From: Sorghum bicolor | Lineage: Eukaryota > Streptophyta > Magnoliopsida > Poales > Poaceae | Assembly (NCBI RefSeq): GCF_000003195.3 | Contig: NC_012872.2 | Location: 53,487,695-53,551,694 of the forward strand | Reading direction: 5' to 3' | Length of the DNA: 64,000 nucleotides | Shown: positions 32,201 through 46,334 of the stretch, one piece after another | Layout: each line of letters begins with the position of its first letter | How positions within the stretch are numbered: the first letter of the stretch is position 1 | Translations under genes and position numbers: made by a program | Notes under the pieces: model-generated | The model's database searches: none | What the model saw: only the letters and a program-made list of their open reading frames with translations | What the model was told of the DNA's origin: nothing

Positions 32201-35200
32201 GGTGCTCGGGCCAGAGGACGTAGGGGTGGGGCTGGGAGAGTTCGACGTGGTGAAGACGGCAAGCGTAGTGGCAGGGGCGTCAACTTGTTCTCCATGGTGA
32301 GTTCCTCGAGAATGAGGTCGTCACGAGCCTCCAAGAAGGAGGGGAAGGGTTGGGCGCGACGGAGGAGGGCTCCGACGTGGCTAAAGCGCTTGTTGAGGTT
32401 GTGGATGACGTTGAGGATGAGGGTGTGGTCAGTGGCGGTCTTACCAAGGGTTGTGAGGTCGTCAGCCATCTTCAGCCGGCAACAGTAATCAGTGACGGAG
32501 AGGTCGCCCTGGACGAAGTTGCGAAACCGCGTCTCAAGGTGGATGGAGCAAACCTTCGGGTTGTCGAGGAATTGGGACTCAACGGCGCGCTAGGCATGCC
32601 GGGTGGTGGAGCCCTAGGCTGAGATGATCTCAGCGAGGTCATCGATGAGTGTGGCGACGATCCAGGACTTGACGACACAGTACATCTGAGCCCAATCAGG
32701 AGAGATCAGAGCTGGAGGTTCCTCGCAAACGTGGCCCAGAAGGGAGAACTTGCCAAGGATTTGAATGAATTGATCGTGCCAACGGTTGAAATTACCAGAA
32801 TCGACGTTGAGGACTGTGGTGACGTGGCTTCAGATGTTGACGGCGACGTCTTGGGCATGGAGCTGCAGAAGGGCGACGGTTTCGTGAACAAGCATGGTGG
32901 CGCGGAGACTGGTGGTCGACGCTAGTGCACCTCCAGGTGCAGCGCCGGAGGATTTAGGCGCAGCAGCGGCCGCGCGTTCCTTGGCAGCGCGTGCCAAGGC
33001 CTCGCTGGCGCGCTGGGCGGCAACGTCGCGATCCTTGGCAGCAGCTTCCTCCTCGGCCTGAAGGGCGCGCGCCAGGGCAGCGTCGTGTGCGTCCTGGCGT
33101 TCACGCTCGAGACACTGGGCGGTAGTGGCAGCCTCATTGGCTTTCTCCTGGGTGTCGTCGTCGTCCTGGATGGTGGCAGAGGAGGCATGCCCAGCCGTCA
33201 TGGTGGCACAACACAGCAGCGGGCTGGCGCGCGTGGGAGGTGGGCAGCGGAGAGAGGAGAACTAAACCTAGGCGGCTAATACCATGAGAGCGAATAGGTC
33301 TCGGGAAATTGATTGATAGACTGATATGTGTACATGGTACAATATATAGGCAAGGATCTGGAGGGATAGAAGCACCCAATCAGCTGTGATCCTTGCCTAA
33401 TTATAGATCATCTACCATATTCCCTAATGCAGCCCAGCCGAATAGGCTTGGGCGCCAGGCCCATGGCCAGCCCATAAGGCGCTTATTCAAACACATAGGA
33501 GGGCTGCATATCTTTATTATATTAATAAAGAGAGAAAAAAAAAGGGGAAGAGGCCCGTGCATTCATCCATCTTACCTCATCTAGGAGGTAAGAAGAGGTT
33601 GTAAGATTAAAATATAAGTTGACCACCTGCTTACAAAACAACCTGAACCACTAGCTTGAATGCTTGATATTCATCTGTTCGATGCATGCCATGTTCAGTA
33701 CTTCATCCATCATGGCATGCAAATATTTCTTGTCGTATTCATGCCATCATGGCATGTAAATCTTTCTTGTGGTATTCATGCATGCATCATGCTAACACAT
33801 GTGTGCTGAAGATAGTGCCTTAATTCTCTTTTTTTTTCTGAGCTATACTATGTATATGTGGTGCTATGCTTTGGAAACTTGGATCTGCAATAGTTAGTAT
33901 TAGATTAAAATGTATCAGTTTCAATTTCCAGGTGTTTAGTTGACATTCAAAAATAACTGCAGAACAGTTGCATGTGATAAATTTATAGCAAACATATGTG
34001 GATTTGGTATCTAGGCCATATGCTTCTTAGTTTTGTAATGTTGTTGTCTATTTTTTTTTCAGGTTGAAGATGCTGTGAATCGTGCCACAGATAATACGAA
34101 TGTGGCACATGAATTGGATATTTTGTCATTACGCACGCAGCTTGGTTCTTTAACTACAGTTAGGAGTTTATGCTTGTCTCCATTGAGTATTATTAATGAT
34201 ACCCATTCTTCATATTTGACCTGAAGAGTTTATTTGAACTTTCAGATTCTGCTTTGTGTTGATGTTGCTGCAACATCTGCTAAGTCAGGTGATATGTGCC
34301 GATTTCTTCTTGATGAGGTAAGCATTATCAGTTGTGCATTCTGCATGTCCATACTCTTGCAGATATTATTGGAAACAAGCGCTGGTATATCATATATTTT
34401 TGTGGGTATGGTCTTTACTCTGTACCGTTACAGGTGTCTAGTGCACAAATAGATTGGGTTGCTGCTAATTTTACTTCTGCTTTGGTGCTTCATTAGTGCA
34501 GTATACTGCCTTGTCTCTTTTTTTTGTGTGTGTGTGAAACAAGGTATTTGTAGTCTGTGGTACATGACCAAAATGCCACTGATGCATGGTGTCTTTTATA
34601 TGTTTATAAAAAAATAGGAAAGCTATAAATTAGAGGTAGATATCCATTTATGCTTGTTATCTAAGTTTTGTTTTATTGGAAGTTTGAGCATATAGATGAC
34701 TGAATGTGCCATTAAACAGGGATATCGCTCCCCTATCAGTTGTGCATTTGATTATTTTATGATACTTACCATCTACACTTCTACAGGATTATATTTAACA
34801 CCTTATCTCATTGATACATGGTTTTGTAAGTCCCCTGTTTGGCATGGCTTCTCAGCCAGCTTTTGCTTCAAAATAAGTCAACCATGTGCCAAACAGGTGG
34901 AGCCTATCCTGTCAGTGCTGCTCCAAAATTTACTGGAGGTCGTCCTTTCTGGCAGTGGAAATACCAGCTTCCCGCAGCTTTTCATCGCTCTACACCAGGC
35001 TGCCACACCATCCTCCGCTGGTTGAGCTGCCTGCCGCGCCCAAGGTGCCCACTGTTGGTCGAGATTCCTCCACATGCCGTGCCACCCTTAGCCCTCCGCC
35101 TACTTCACCATCCTCCGCTGGCCGAGATCCTCATCCACAAGCTGACCTCCATTGCAGTGGCAGAAGGAGCCAAGCAGCAGCAATAGCAAAAGGGTGGCAT

Positions 35201-38200
35201 GGCACTGCAGCGTTGATGACTAAGGATGGCGTGGTGCTGTGGAGAGGATGACAGGGTGGTGTGACAGGCAGAGGCAGCTGGAGTTACAGTCGCTGGCATG
35301 TGGGTCCCACATGTCAGCATGAAAAAGCCGTAGAGAAGTCAAGAGTGCCAAACATCTGGCTTTTCATAATCAGCTTCTCCAACAAGCTGTTTCTGAAGGA
35401 GAATATAATTGGTGGAATATTTGATATATTGCATTGGGCCTCATGGGCTGATTATATAGGGTACATAGGACTAACACCTTATGTGGATACACAATGTGGT
35501 ACTATTCCTATTTACTCTAACATCCCCCCCGCAGTCACAATAGGAGCGCTATAGACGGTAAGACTGAAGAAGAAGCTGATAAGTAACATCCTCCTTCAGT
35601 CAGTCAATGTGCTGCGTATGTTGTGGCTGAAGAAGCCGATGAGTCCTCGTGCAAGGAGGTAGCCCTTTGTGCCGATGTCGAGGTAGCCAAGCGTAAGGGC
35701 ACAGTAGCCGTGGTCGAAGAAGCCGTGCTGAAGATGGCCGAGGTCGACATAGTTGTGGTCGGGTTGCGTGTCGATTGAGCTGCAGGCGCATAAGGGGCGC
35801 CATGGTAATGACGGAGATGTGTTGAGGCAGTCGTTGTGGGAGGGGGCGATGCCAAAGTCCACGCAATTAGGGCCGTCGTAGATGTAGAAGAAAGGCGACG
35901 ACACAATCGAGGCAGACATGGTAGGAATGGGAGGGTCGATGCCTAAGTCGATGCAGTCAAGCCGCCTGAGCATCGAGGCGCAGCTAGATTTGCCAGATCC
36001 AGCAATGCGTCGGGGACGAAAGCACGCGTCGGTGTTGCTAATACCAAGCGTACTAGGGAGAGGGCCCCAACCGCGTGGTTGTGCTGGACGCGGATCGACG
36101 AAGTGGAGATGGACAGATCCGCCCGACAATAGTGACACGCCAGATCTGTCTGCCTCCATGGCAGGGTAGGGTCGAGGCGTGTGGCCGGCCCTGGCCGCCA
36201 CCACGGCGGCATGGGACAGGGCGAGATCCATCTGCCTCCATGCGATGAAGATCAGGTGTTGATGGCGACAGCCGGCGGCGAGCTCGGGGACGAGGCAGCG
36301 GCAGCAGCCTGGCAATGATGTAGGGGAGATCCCGATCTGCTGTGCGACAACGATGATGGCAGCCAGATCAATAGGATCGGGCGCCTAAACAGGGGCGCTG
36401 CCCCCGGCGTAGATCAACCTCTCCTCGGGGGCGCACAGTGCAGGAAGCGGCGGCGGCTAGGGTTAGGATCTAAACCTAGGCGATGATACCATGATGGAGA
36501 ATATAATTGGTGGAATATTTGATATATTGCATTGGGCCTCATGGGCTGATTATATAGGGTACATAGGACTAACACCTTATGTGGATACACAATGTGGTAC
36601 TATTCCTATTTACTCTAACAGTTTCTGTGTGGGTAGCTGGCAAAAAGCTGGCTTGAAAATAATCTAAACTCTTAAGCCATGCCAAACAGGGCCTTTCCTA
36701 CACAATGAAGTTGCCTGATAGTGGGTTGTTTCAGCTGTTAGCAATGAAACCTACTGTGCTCAACTTCAAGCGTTTTCTGTTGAAGGGCATTCTAACTATC
36801 AATTTGAATTGAATATATCCTTTGATTTATCGGATATTGCATAAACCTGATCCATGTTTGTTTTCTTTTTTAGTTTGGTGCTTGAATTTCTTCTGCACAA
36901 TTTTGCCCTCTCCCTCTGTCAGTGATCCCAATTGGAGTGTTGCACAATATGGCCAATTTCATTTATATGGCTACATTGCTTTTGGCACGATATACATAAG
37001 TTGACAATATTTTTCCTCATACAGGCAACAAGCTTGTTATCTGAAATATTTCCAGGAAGCTCCCCAAAAGTAGGACCAACTTACTGGGATCAGATCCAAG
37101 AACTTGCTACCATATCAGTGATAAAGCGCATCCTTCAGCGTCTGCATGACATCCTGGATCTGGTAAGCTTTTATTTTGTAAGTAACAAACTAGACAATTG
37201 TAAACCGTGCTTGGATCATTTTGCTTGACTTCTTCCCCTTGTTTAGTTTTTCTCTGTTGTGCCTATGAGAAAAGTAACTGATGTTATTTGCCGTTTCGGC
37301 ACCCAACCATATATTAAGGACCTCTGATTATTAGTAGCAGTTTCTATATAAGCAGATAATTAATTATGTTTGTATCTTTGATTCCTATCTTTCAGCATCT
37401 AATACATTAAACAACCATGCACTTTTAAATACTGAGATACCTTTTGTTCTCATCTAGGAAGCTCTTCCATCTCTTCAAGTGTTTTTTACTGAGATGAGCA
37501 TCTCTTCGTCAACGGAATCTAGCAGACTTGGACAAAAGCAACGTCCTCTTGGGCTTCTGCACCAGATGATTGATGACGCCTTCAAAGGAAAGCGACAGTT
37601 CTTGAGTGGTAATGTCTCAGTTGATACATCTGAATGTTAAATCATTTTGCTGTGATGTTCTGGCACACAATTTAACATTCTATTTTAGGTAAACTTCACA
37701 ATGTTGCTAGAGCTATTGTTGATGAGGACTTTGATAGTGTTTATTCGAAGGAAGGTGTCAACTTAGAAAAGAAGGATGTTTTGAGCTCTGAAAAAGGTGT
37801 ACTCCTTGGTCATGGGCTTAGAATTCTAAAACAAGCATCTAGGAGTGACCTTGCATCTTCAAATGTTGTGGAAAGCAGTCCAGAACACAAAGGTTCTGCA
37901 AACAGATATTTGGGACCTGTATCTACCAAGCCGTCAACATATTTATCAAACTTCATAATATATATTGCAACCATCGGTGACATAGTTGATGGAACTGACA
38001 CAACTCATGATTTCAACTACTTCTCATTAGTCTATGAATGGCCGAAAGATGTAAGCTCAATTCTGTACCCTTTATTTGATGTTTTTTTTCTTGTATTCAT
38101 ATGTTGAATGAGAATCAACATATTCACAAATTTAAATTGATTCTAATGGTTTCAAATGCATCTCATTTATATGAATGGCCAAAAGGTGTAAGCTCAAATC

Positions 38201-41200
38201 TGGGTGCTTTATTTGATCTTTTTTCTTATATTCATACTATGTTGAATGATAGTATTTAACATATTCGCAAAATTTAGCAGTTATAATTGTAATGGGAACA
38301 AGCTTACTTGACCCCCTCAGGTATTGCTCATTCACCTAACCCCCTCTAGTAATAAACCAATTCTTCAACCCCAAGCCTATTGACTATGGAAAGAAAAAAA
38401 AAACGCTTGGGCAGTTCCACTGACATGGTGCTTTCTTCTCTCCTACACTTGGAACCACTGCCAGTTTTTTGTTCTCCTGCTTTCCTTGTTGAATTCACAC
38501 CTTTCTTTGTGCATCCGTTGACATCCAAAGGGAGGCAGCAATGCAGCAACAGAAGTCTGGAAATCTTTCACTTGGATGGCCACAGGATATAATTTCCCTA
38601 ACCCCCCAGCTAAAAGATGAAATATCTGCTCAACAGACCATGAAGCATTTGTTAGTTGTTACACATACATTAGCTGTTTCAGTGGAATTTTAAGTAGGCA
38701 AACAACAATACCTGAGAGGGGTTAAGTAGTCCTAATTGGAAAATATGGACTGCAGAGTGCAGAGGATATGACTGACTTTTAACCGAGAGTAACTAATTCA
38801 GTTAGTGCTTTCTTTTATGGGTGTGTATTCTGTGAAAACCAGTCAGAAGTTGGAAGATGAAAACCCATCCCGAAAACGTACTTTGAAGTCTTGCAGTTTT
38901 TTTGAAATTTGGCACAAAAGTCTAGAAGAGCTTAGGCTTGGTAGAAGATGAAATGTGAACAGTCATTATACTTAAATAAAGTTACTTCAGAGGATTCACT
39001 CCACCTACAGGTCTTTTTGAACCCTATACACACCCATTACCCTATTGTAATGGAACAATTGCCTTCTATTTTCATTAATTGACAATAAAGAATGAAAAGT
39101 TTTTTTGTAAGAATCAGGTCAGAGCTTTTATAGGGGTCCATGTCTCAATGGATGAACAAGACTCCAGGTTTTCAGATATTGAATATTTTGTTTGTCCCTA
39201 CCCTATGGTAATTGAACGCTTGGCTTTGATCTGTGATTGACAATATGAAAAGTAAAACAAATTTGCCAACCAATTTGCAGCTGTTATTGCTTCATATTCA
39301 ATGGACATAATTTTCTAGGCTTTCAGATATTGAATACCTTTTTGTCCTGACTCTTGTGTGAATTTGTAACCTCAGATTAAACCATCTTTCTTGTTTAACA
39401 TAACAAATGATAAATGTGCATTAATTAATTTTATTGGCTACTCCTGGTTTTCTGCTAGCAGCTTATTTGGGTGACTGTCTAGATAACATTCTATGGGACG
39501 TGGCATTGACAAGCCCAGCTCAGTGCCATGGTTTCATGTTTGACCATAAATTTTGTGCATCAGAGTGAAATAATTGACAATTATCATGGTGCATGTTTTA
39601 ATTCAGCAGTATTTAAAATATATCTGAAAAGAAATATAAAAAATTAATAAGATGCCACACATAAATGAAGATGTGTTTGTGAAGGCATTAAATGGATTTG
39701 CATTTGTACATGAATGAACTCTTATTTTGTTATTGTAGTGTCAAGACGATGATAAATTCATTTTCATTAATGTAATTTCTCGTCTTTATGCATACAGTGT
39801 CAATTCTCTAACAAGTTTATTTTGGTACGCAGCTATTAACTCGTCTAGTTTTTGAGCGTGGAAGCACTGATGCAGCGGCAAAGGTTGCTGACACAATGGG
39901 TGTTGATTTTGTGCATGAGATTATATCAGCATGTGTGCCACCTGTTTTACCTCCACGAACAGGACACGGATGGGCTTGCATTCCTGTTATACCTAGCATT
40001 TGTAATATTAGTTCAGAAAACAGACTATGCGCCATTCCAAAGTCTCTTCCTCCTGCTCAAGGATGGAGTGCAAATGATTCGTCCTCGTCTTCTCGTGAAG
40101 AACCCCTCTATCCTCTCCAATTAAATTTAGTGAAGCATTTGGCCCAGTTATCTTCAGTAAGAGCAGTTTTGGCATGTGTATTTGGAAGTAGCATACTATC
40201 TGGGGACAATGAATCATCTCCTACTCATGTGAAAGATTCAACACAAGCTCCTGAAACTGAGAGGTCATTTTTTGAATTTGCTCTTGAGCAATCAGAGAGG
40301 TAATGATTAGGCACTTTAAACTATCACATGCTAACCTGTTTCATGTTAGTTTAACTATATAAATTGTTTGTAGATATCCAACCTTGAACCGGTGGATACA
40401 GATGCAGTCTAATCTTCATCGAGTATCCGAGTCTTCTGTAACAGATAAATCTGAAGTCTCTTTGCATCAATCCAAAGGAAAGTTTTGTATGAAGCGAACC
40501 CGTGAGCCTGACAGTGATGGTGAATCAGAGCTTGAAGAGGCTGTCATAGGCAGGAACACCACTTCAAGTTCGCTAGAATCCACTAGACATGAAGATACTA
40601 GGCTAGAGCCAACAACTTTTATCTCATTTGATTGGGAGAATGAAACACCATATGAAAAAGCTGTTGAGAGGTAACAGGATTTCATGTGTTTTTTTTTTCT
40701 ATCATTTGTTTTGTTCTGCATGTTGAGATTTTCTCATTTGCAGGTCAGATACATGCTACTGTTGTGCATATGCATATAAGCTCTTGTTTGCTTGATGTTT
40801 CACCTGTAAGGGTATATGTCCATTTTAACTCTATGGACGCCTTTTTTCTGTTAGTTTGGCTGGCACTCTGAAACAAGCTGCACCTATATAAAATCAAGTC
40901 ACGAGTATTTTGGGTGTCATCTTGCTAGCATGCGTTTTCTTTATAGCGGTCATCCCTTCGTGAACATGGCATTTAAAGAAAGAACTAAACATTTTCCTAA
41001 AATTTCAGCACACTGAAAATGCTATCCATGATAATCTGTATGTGATGATTGGTTGTAATGTGTCTCTGCAGGCTAATTAGTGAAGGAAAACTATCTGATG
41101 CTCTTGCTGTGTCTGATCGTTGTTTGCGCAATGGTGCATCTGATAATTTACTTCAGTTGCTCATTGAACATAAGGAAGAAAAAGGTCCAGGCACAGGACA

Positions 41201-44200
41201 AATTCATGCTTATGGATCTCACAATCTTGGGAACGATACTTGGCAGTACTGCTTGAGGCTGAGAGACAAAAAAGTTGCAGCTGAGCTCGCTCTCAAGTAC
41301 CTGCACAGCTGGGACCTTGATGCTGCGACCAATGTCCTAACTATGTGCATGTGCCACTTACCTGAGAATGATCCTATGCGCAGTGAGGTAATCCCTCCGT
41401 CCCAAAATATCTGTCGTTTTCGCTTGCCAAGAAACAACTTTGACAAAATATATATTAAAAAATATTAATATTTATGGTACATAATTGGTATCATTAGAAA
41501 GATCTTTGAATCTAGTTTGTTAATATGTATTTGGAGATATAACGTTGCACATATTTTCTAGAAATCGAGTCAAACTTGCGGCATGGAAACCAAAAGCGAC
41601 AGATAATTTGGGACACAGGGAGTAGTTCCCTTGCATTTATTCATCTTTGAAGTTAAAAAAAAATCTGAAAATAGTACTGTATTTCTGTCTGATTGAACCA
41701 TGATTATACATAGCTGAAGATGTTTCAATACATATAGCTTAAATGGCTTATCTAGCTAATTATAGTATTTCACATGACAATCTGTGGTTGAGTGCTGTAG
41801 AGATCTGTCACGCCATAGGGCCACTATTTTATTTCTTTATAATTTTGGCTGCATCATTTTGTAACAGGTGTTGCACATGAAGCAATCTTTACAACGTTAT
41901 GGTCATATCATGAGTGCTGATGACCACTACACCAGATGGCAAGAGGTAACCCGATATGTTCTTTTGCTGCATCATTGGAAATATAAATTCCTTTTCTTAT
42001 CATAAAGACAAACTTTTTTTTTCTCGAACACACCTTTCTTATCATAAACTATTTCTAACTTGAAAATGTTGAATATTGTTAGGTAGAAGCTGATTGTGAA
42101 GATGACCCAGAGGGCTTGGCACTCCGTCTTGCTGCCAAAGGAGCTGTTTCAGCTGCTTTGGAGGTTGCTGAAAGTGCCTCTTTATCAATTGATTTGCGGA
42201 GGGAGTTGCAAGGCCGCCAGCTTGTCAAACTGCTAACCACTGATCCACTTAATGGTGGAGGCCCAGCTGCAGCTTCAAGATTTCTCTCAACCTTAAGAGA
42301 TTCCAATGATGCTCTTCCTGTAGCCATTGGTGCTATGAAGTTATTACCTGACCTGCGTTCAAAGCAGCTTCTTGTATGTTGCCAGACCTGGTCACATTTG
42401 TAATGCACTAAAGCATGTCCTGACATTGGTTAATTCTGTTTCAGGTGCATTTCTTCCTCAAGCGTACAGTTGGGAATCTTTCAGATGCTGAGATTGCACG
42501 GCTTAATTTGTGGGCTTTAGGTCTCCGTGTTCTTTCGTTATTGCCATTGCCATCGCAACAGCGTTGTTCTTCTCTGCACGAACACCCTCAGTTGATTGTA
42601 GAAGTACTGTTGATGATGAAACAACTCCATTCTGCTTCTTTGGTATACCAACCTGACTTTTTTTTTCTTGTTTGCCCTCATCTCTATTAAATCTTAAAAA
42701 AACATTTACCTTATTTCTGCAGTGAGCTATGAACAGCTGTTTTACTTGTACTTGTCTGTGCTAATGGAAGGTTTCTTATTTTGTGGCTGCAGATTTTGAA
42801 AGAATTTCCTTCCTTGAGGGATGATAGGTTAATTCTTGCATATGCTAAAAAAGCAGTCTCCGTTAATGTTAGCTCAGCTCCTAGGGAACGTCGACTGAAT
42901 ATCTCTGCGTCAAGGGCAAAACAAAAAAAGGCCACAACTCCAGCTAAAACAAATTTTGTGCAAAGTTTCGGTAACTTTCAGAGAGAAGCACGCAAAGCGT
43001 TCTCATGGGTCCCCCGTGATAGTGGCACTAAAACACCCCCAAAAGATATTCTTCGGAAAAGAAAGAGTTCTGGCTCTGGAGGTGATAGATCCTCTTGGGA
43101 AGCAATGCCTGGTTTACAGGAGGAGCGGACACCTGTATATCCCTCTGAGGGGCAAGAACGACTTCCTTTTGTCTCTGCTCCTGATGAATGGGTGCTGACA
43201 GGAGACCCTGACAAGGATGACGCAACTCGTTCATCCCATAGATATGAAACCTCTCCTGATATCACACTGTTCAAGGTAGATCTTTTATTCCCTATCACAG
43301 TGTCAAGCTTTTATGCTCTGCAAATGCTAATAATCTTCGTTCATTTTATTTGCACTGCTCTATATTTTTTTCTCGAACTTGCACTGGTCTAAATTGTCTG
43401 CCTGCAGTTTTCTTTTTCTTGTTAGGCATGAAGGACCTAGCTAGTTAGCTTTCTAGCAGTGTAATCTAACTATTCTGACTTCTTCATAGGTTGTGTTCGA
43501 TCTACATTAGTGTTTTGCTAAATTGAACTTGGTTTTATTTATTCTTGTCAAAAACACTGTTTTCTGGTTATATTTGTTTCAATTGTTCTTGTATGGTTTT
43601 GTGTAAGTGTGTTTTGTTATTATGCTATTAAGTTTGATCCTTGATGTTTGTTTTAGTCGTCTTCGCGCTTGTTAGTTCCATGGTGCTGAGAAATGGAGAT
43701 TTGATGCAAGTAGTACTGTGGTAGAACAGAAGAACCCAATGATATGCACTAAGATAAAAAGACTATTTTGAATTCAATGTACAATTATGCCGTGGTCATG
43801 GTTGAATTTGTTAGTTTAGGATGTTGAGTTTGGTATCGATGATCCACAAGCTAAATTCTTGTCGCCTAACTTAAATTTATTAAGTTTTACATCTATAGGT
43901 CTTCTTATATATCTGCAATTTGTGAAATAATGTGGTAGATATTGTTTCAGCCTTGTGCTTTGAAAGGATTTTCTGAAGGGAAGGTGATGGGGTACTTTTT
44001 TTTCTCGAAAACGCAGGAGAGCTGCGCTTCATTATATTAAGAAGAGAGTAAAGGGCAAGAGCCCAAACAACGCTACAACACACACACACGCGCGTGCGCA
44101 CGAACCCACACTCCCCCTATGCTCCTTTTATACACTTTCCCCATCCACTACTCATCCTACAGGTGGGATTGAAGATGACTTTTGAGGAGGAAAAGTTTTT

Positions 44201-46297
44201 GAAGCTTCATAGCATAGTCATCCCCTTAGTATATCTCGAGTCTAATTGTCATAACATGATTGGGTATGATTAATGGTTTAAAGTGGACGTACAGTTTGCT
44301 CTTCCTGAAAATCGCTAAGCATTAGACAGGGCAAGATAAGGACTGTAGGTGCTAATAGATGCAGAGGCTTTACTTTGACTTGTTTAATTATTTCATTTAT
44401 TTCGTAATGGATTTCCACATTTTTTTTTATAAAAAAAACTCGGCCGGTGGGGGAAAGACCGCCCCCACGGTATTGTACTTAAGAGAGAAGATTTCAGTAC
44501 CCCGACCGAGAAAACCCCTGAACCCCCGCCCCATCCGTACACAGGGAGACGTTACCCCGGGGTGTGGGCCGATCTCTTTACCTGTGCTTTGGCCTGGGGC
44601 GAGCGAGGGGATTTTTTTTAACCACAGCCTGAAATTCGCTCCCACGGAGATTCGAACTCAAGACCTGTGGAGTGCCGCTCGAGTGTCTTAGCCACTAGAC
44701 CAAGCACACTTTGGCGATTTCCACAGTTTTTTTATCTGGTTTTACAACTTGGTGTTCTTTCAGATAACTGAGCAACTACTCCTGTAAATGACTTTCTTTT
44801 TTTGAGCTTTAAATACAGCAGGGCAGACCCCCACTGTAAGGATTTTATTATATTAATTAAAAACAACAAAAAGAACAACACCACTGTACAACGAGGGAGT
44901 GTGGGACAAGAGGAGCCAAGGGGCTACAACTAAGAGAAGTATAGTTTAAAATGTTAGAAAATGGGTAGTTTATAGCAGTACTTTTTTTCTACTCAAGTTT
45001 TATGAGTGGGCACATGTGGTAGTGCTTGTTAATTACCTATAAAAAGCTAAGTTGGTCAGTATGCCTGTACAGAGTAGTTTAGCTAACTCACATGTGGTTC
45101 AGCCTTATCTTGTGTTGTTAAACTGCTAGCGAGATTTTATGCATTGCAAAATTCATCTCTTATGATCTATTTCAGCAAGGTTTTGTAAATCTTTTTGTAG
45201 GCATTGATATCCTTGTGCACCAATGAGTCAGTAGCTGCAAAAGGTGCACTTAAATTGTGTATGACTCAGATGAAGGTTGTGCTAAGCTCCCAACAGTTGC
45301 CCCTTGATGCCTCTATGGACAACATAGCCCGGGCTTATCATGCAACGGAAACTTATGTACAGGTTTGAAGAATGACAAACTGTATGGCCCTCTGTAGTTC
45401 ATAACTTGTAGATCAACTGAGATCCACTAATGTATATTTCCAGGCACTCTCTTATGCAAAGAATCTACTTAAAAAGCTCGTTGGTAGTAGCGATTTGTCA
45501 AGTGGCTCTGAAAGAAGTAAGGAAGTTGATGATGTTTCTGTGGGCACTGGCAGTTCAAGCACTGGGAGCCAGTATGTGGATGAGCTGTCTGATCTCCTGG
45601 CTCAAGCGGACATGTGGTTAGGGCGTGCAGAGCTTCTTCAAAGCCTGCTGGGATCAGGTATTATTGCCTCGCTGGATGATATAGCTGACAAAGAATCTTC
45701 AAGTAGATTACGTGACAGATTGGTCAGCGATGAACGGTACAGCATGGCTGTATATACTTGTAAAAAGTGCAAGGTATTGAACTTACAATTTGTTTGTGAG
45801 TCTTACTACTTCATACTGGATAGTAAGACAATTTAATGTTGTGATCGGTTTTTCAGATTGATGCTTTACCGGTATGGGTAGCATGGGGCCATGCATTAGT
45901 TCGAATGGAGCACTATGCTCAAGCCCGTGTGAAGTTCAAGTAAGGGAGAATTCTTCTGTATTTCTTGATTTACTTTTACTTGGTACACAAATAAAAGACA
46001 AGATGTTGAGGGAAAAACATAAATATGCTTGCATTTACAGGGACTGTATGTGATCATGTGGTTCTCCCAAGTTGCCAAAGTCAAGTATCATTTTCTTTGG
46101 TTGTTGTAAGCAAGGATATGGCTCTTGAATAGTAGATTGAATTAGAGAGGTATATGGTACAGGCATATATATGCAAGGATTCTGTCAAGGGCGCGGTGAT
46201 CTAGGGTAGGCGGCCCTCGACTACGGAGTTCGTAGTCTCCTGCCGTGTCTTCCAGTAGCGGAGGTTATGCCCCTCGCGGCTGCCTGGGCTTGGGAAC

Positions 46298-46334
<37 letters not shown>

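Larger units (their letters stand above)
34063..38050 (+). other. large gene exons 10-14 (residues 773-1045)
   Basis: Exons 10 and 11 are small (96 and 72 nt: VEDAVNRATDNTNVAHELDI and ILLCVDVAATSAKSGDMCRF). Exon 12 reads ATSLLSEIFPGSSPKVGPTY. Exon 13 reads EALPSLQVFFTEMS. Exon 14 (362 nt) ends SLVYEWPKD with donor GTAAGC, and this end is copied in the next intron (see the repeat at 38010-38285). The intron between exons 11 and 12 carries the nested element at 34834-36692. Confidence 0.85.
39833..45939 (+). other. large gene exons 15-24 (residues 1046-1947)
   Basis: Exon 15 starts LLTRLVFERGSTDAAAKVAD. Exon 16 has a charged stretch (KRTREPDSDGESELEE). Exon 17 has NDTWQYCLRLRDKKVAAELA then LKYLHSWDLDAATNVLTMC, the block that most resembles plant ZFYVE26-like proteins. 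Exon 19 has AAKGAVSAALEVAESASLSI. Exon 21 carries a basic, probably disordered segment (RAKQKKATTPAK, ILRKRKSSGSGG). Exons 23-24 give YTCKKCKIDALPVWVAWGHA then LVRMEHYAQARVKFK, a TPR-like helix pair. The two CxxC cysteines there lack the rest of a FYVE finger. Confidence 0.85.

Noticed and set aside
35596..36315. 239-codon frame inside the small LTR element
   Set aside because: Its composition looks like chance coding in GC-rich repeat DNA. No gag, pol or known fold was recognised.
44640..44712. possible tRNA gene
   Set aside because: A and B boxes are present but there is no cloverleaf acceptor stem, and a 10-bp target duplication plus tail show a SINE.
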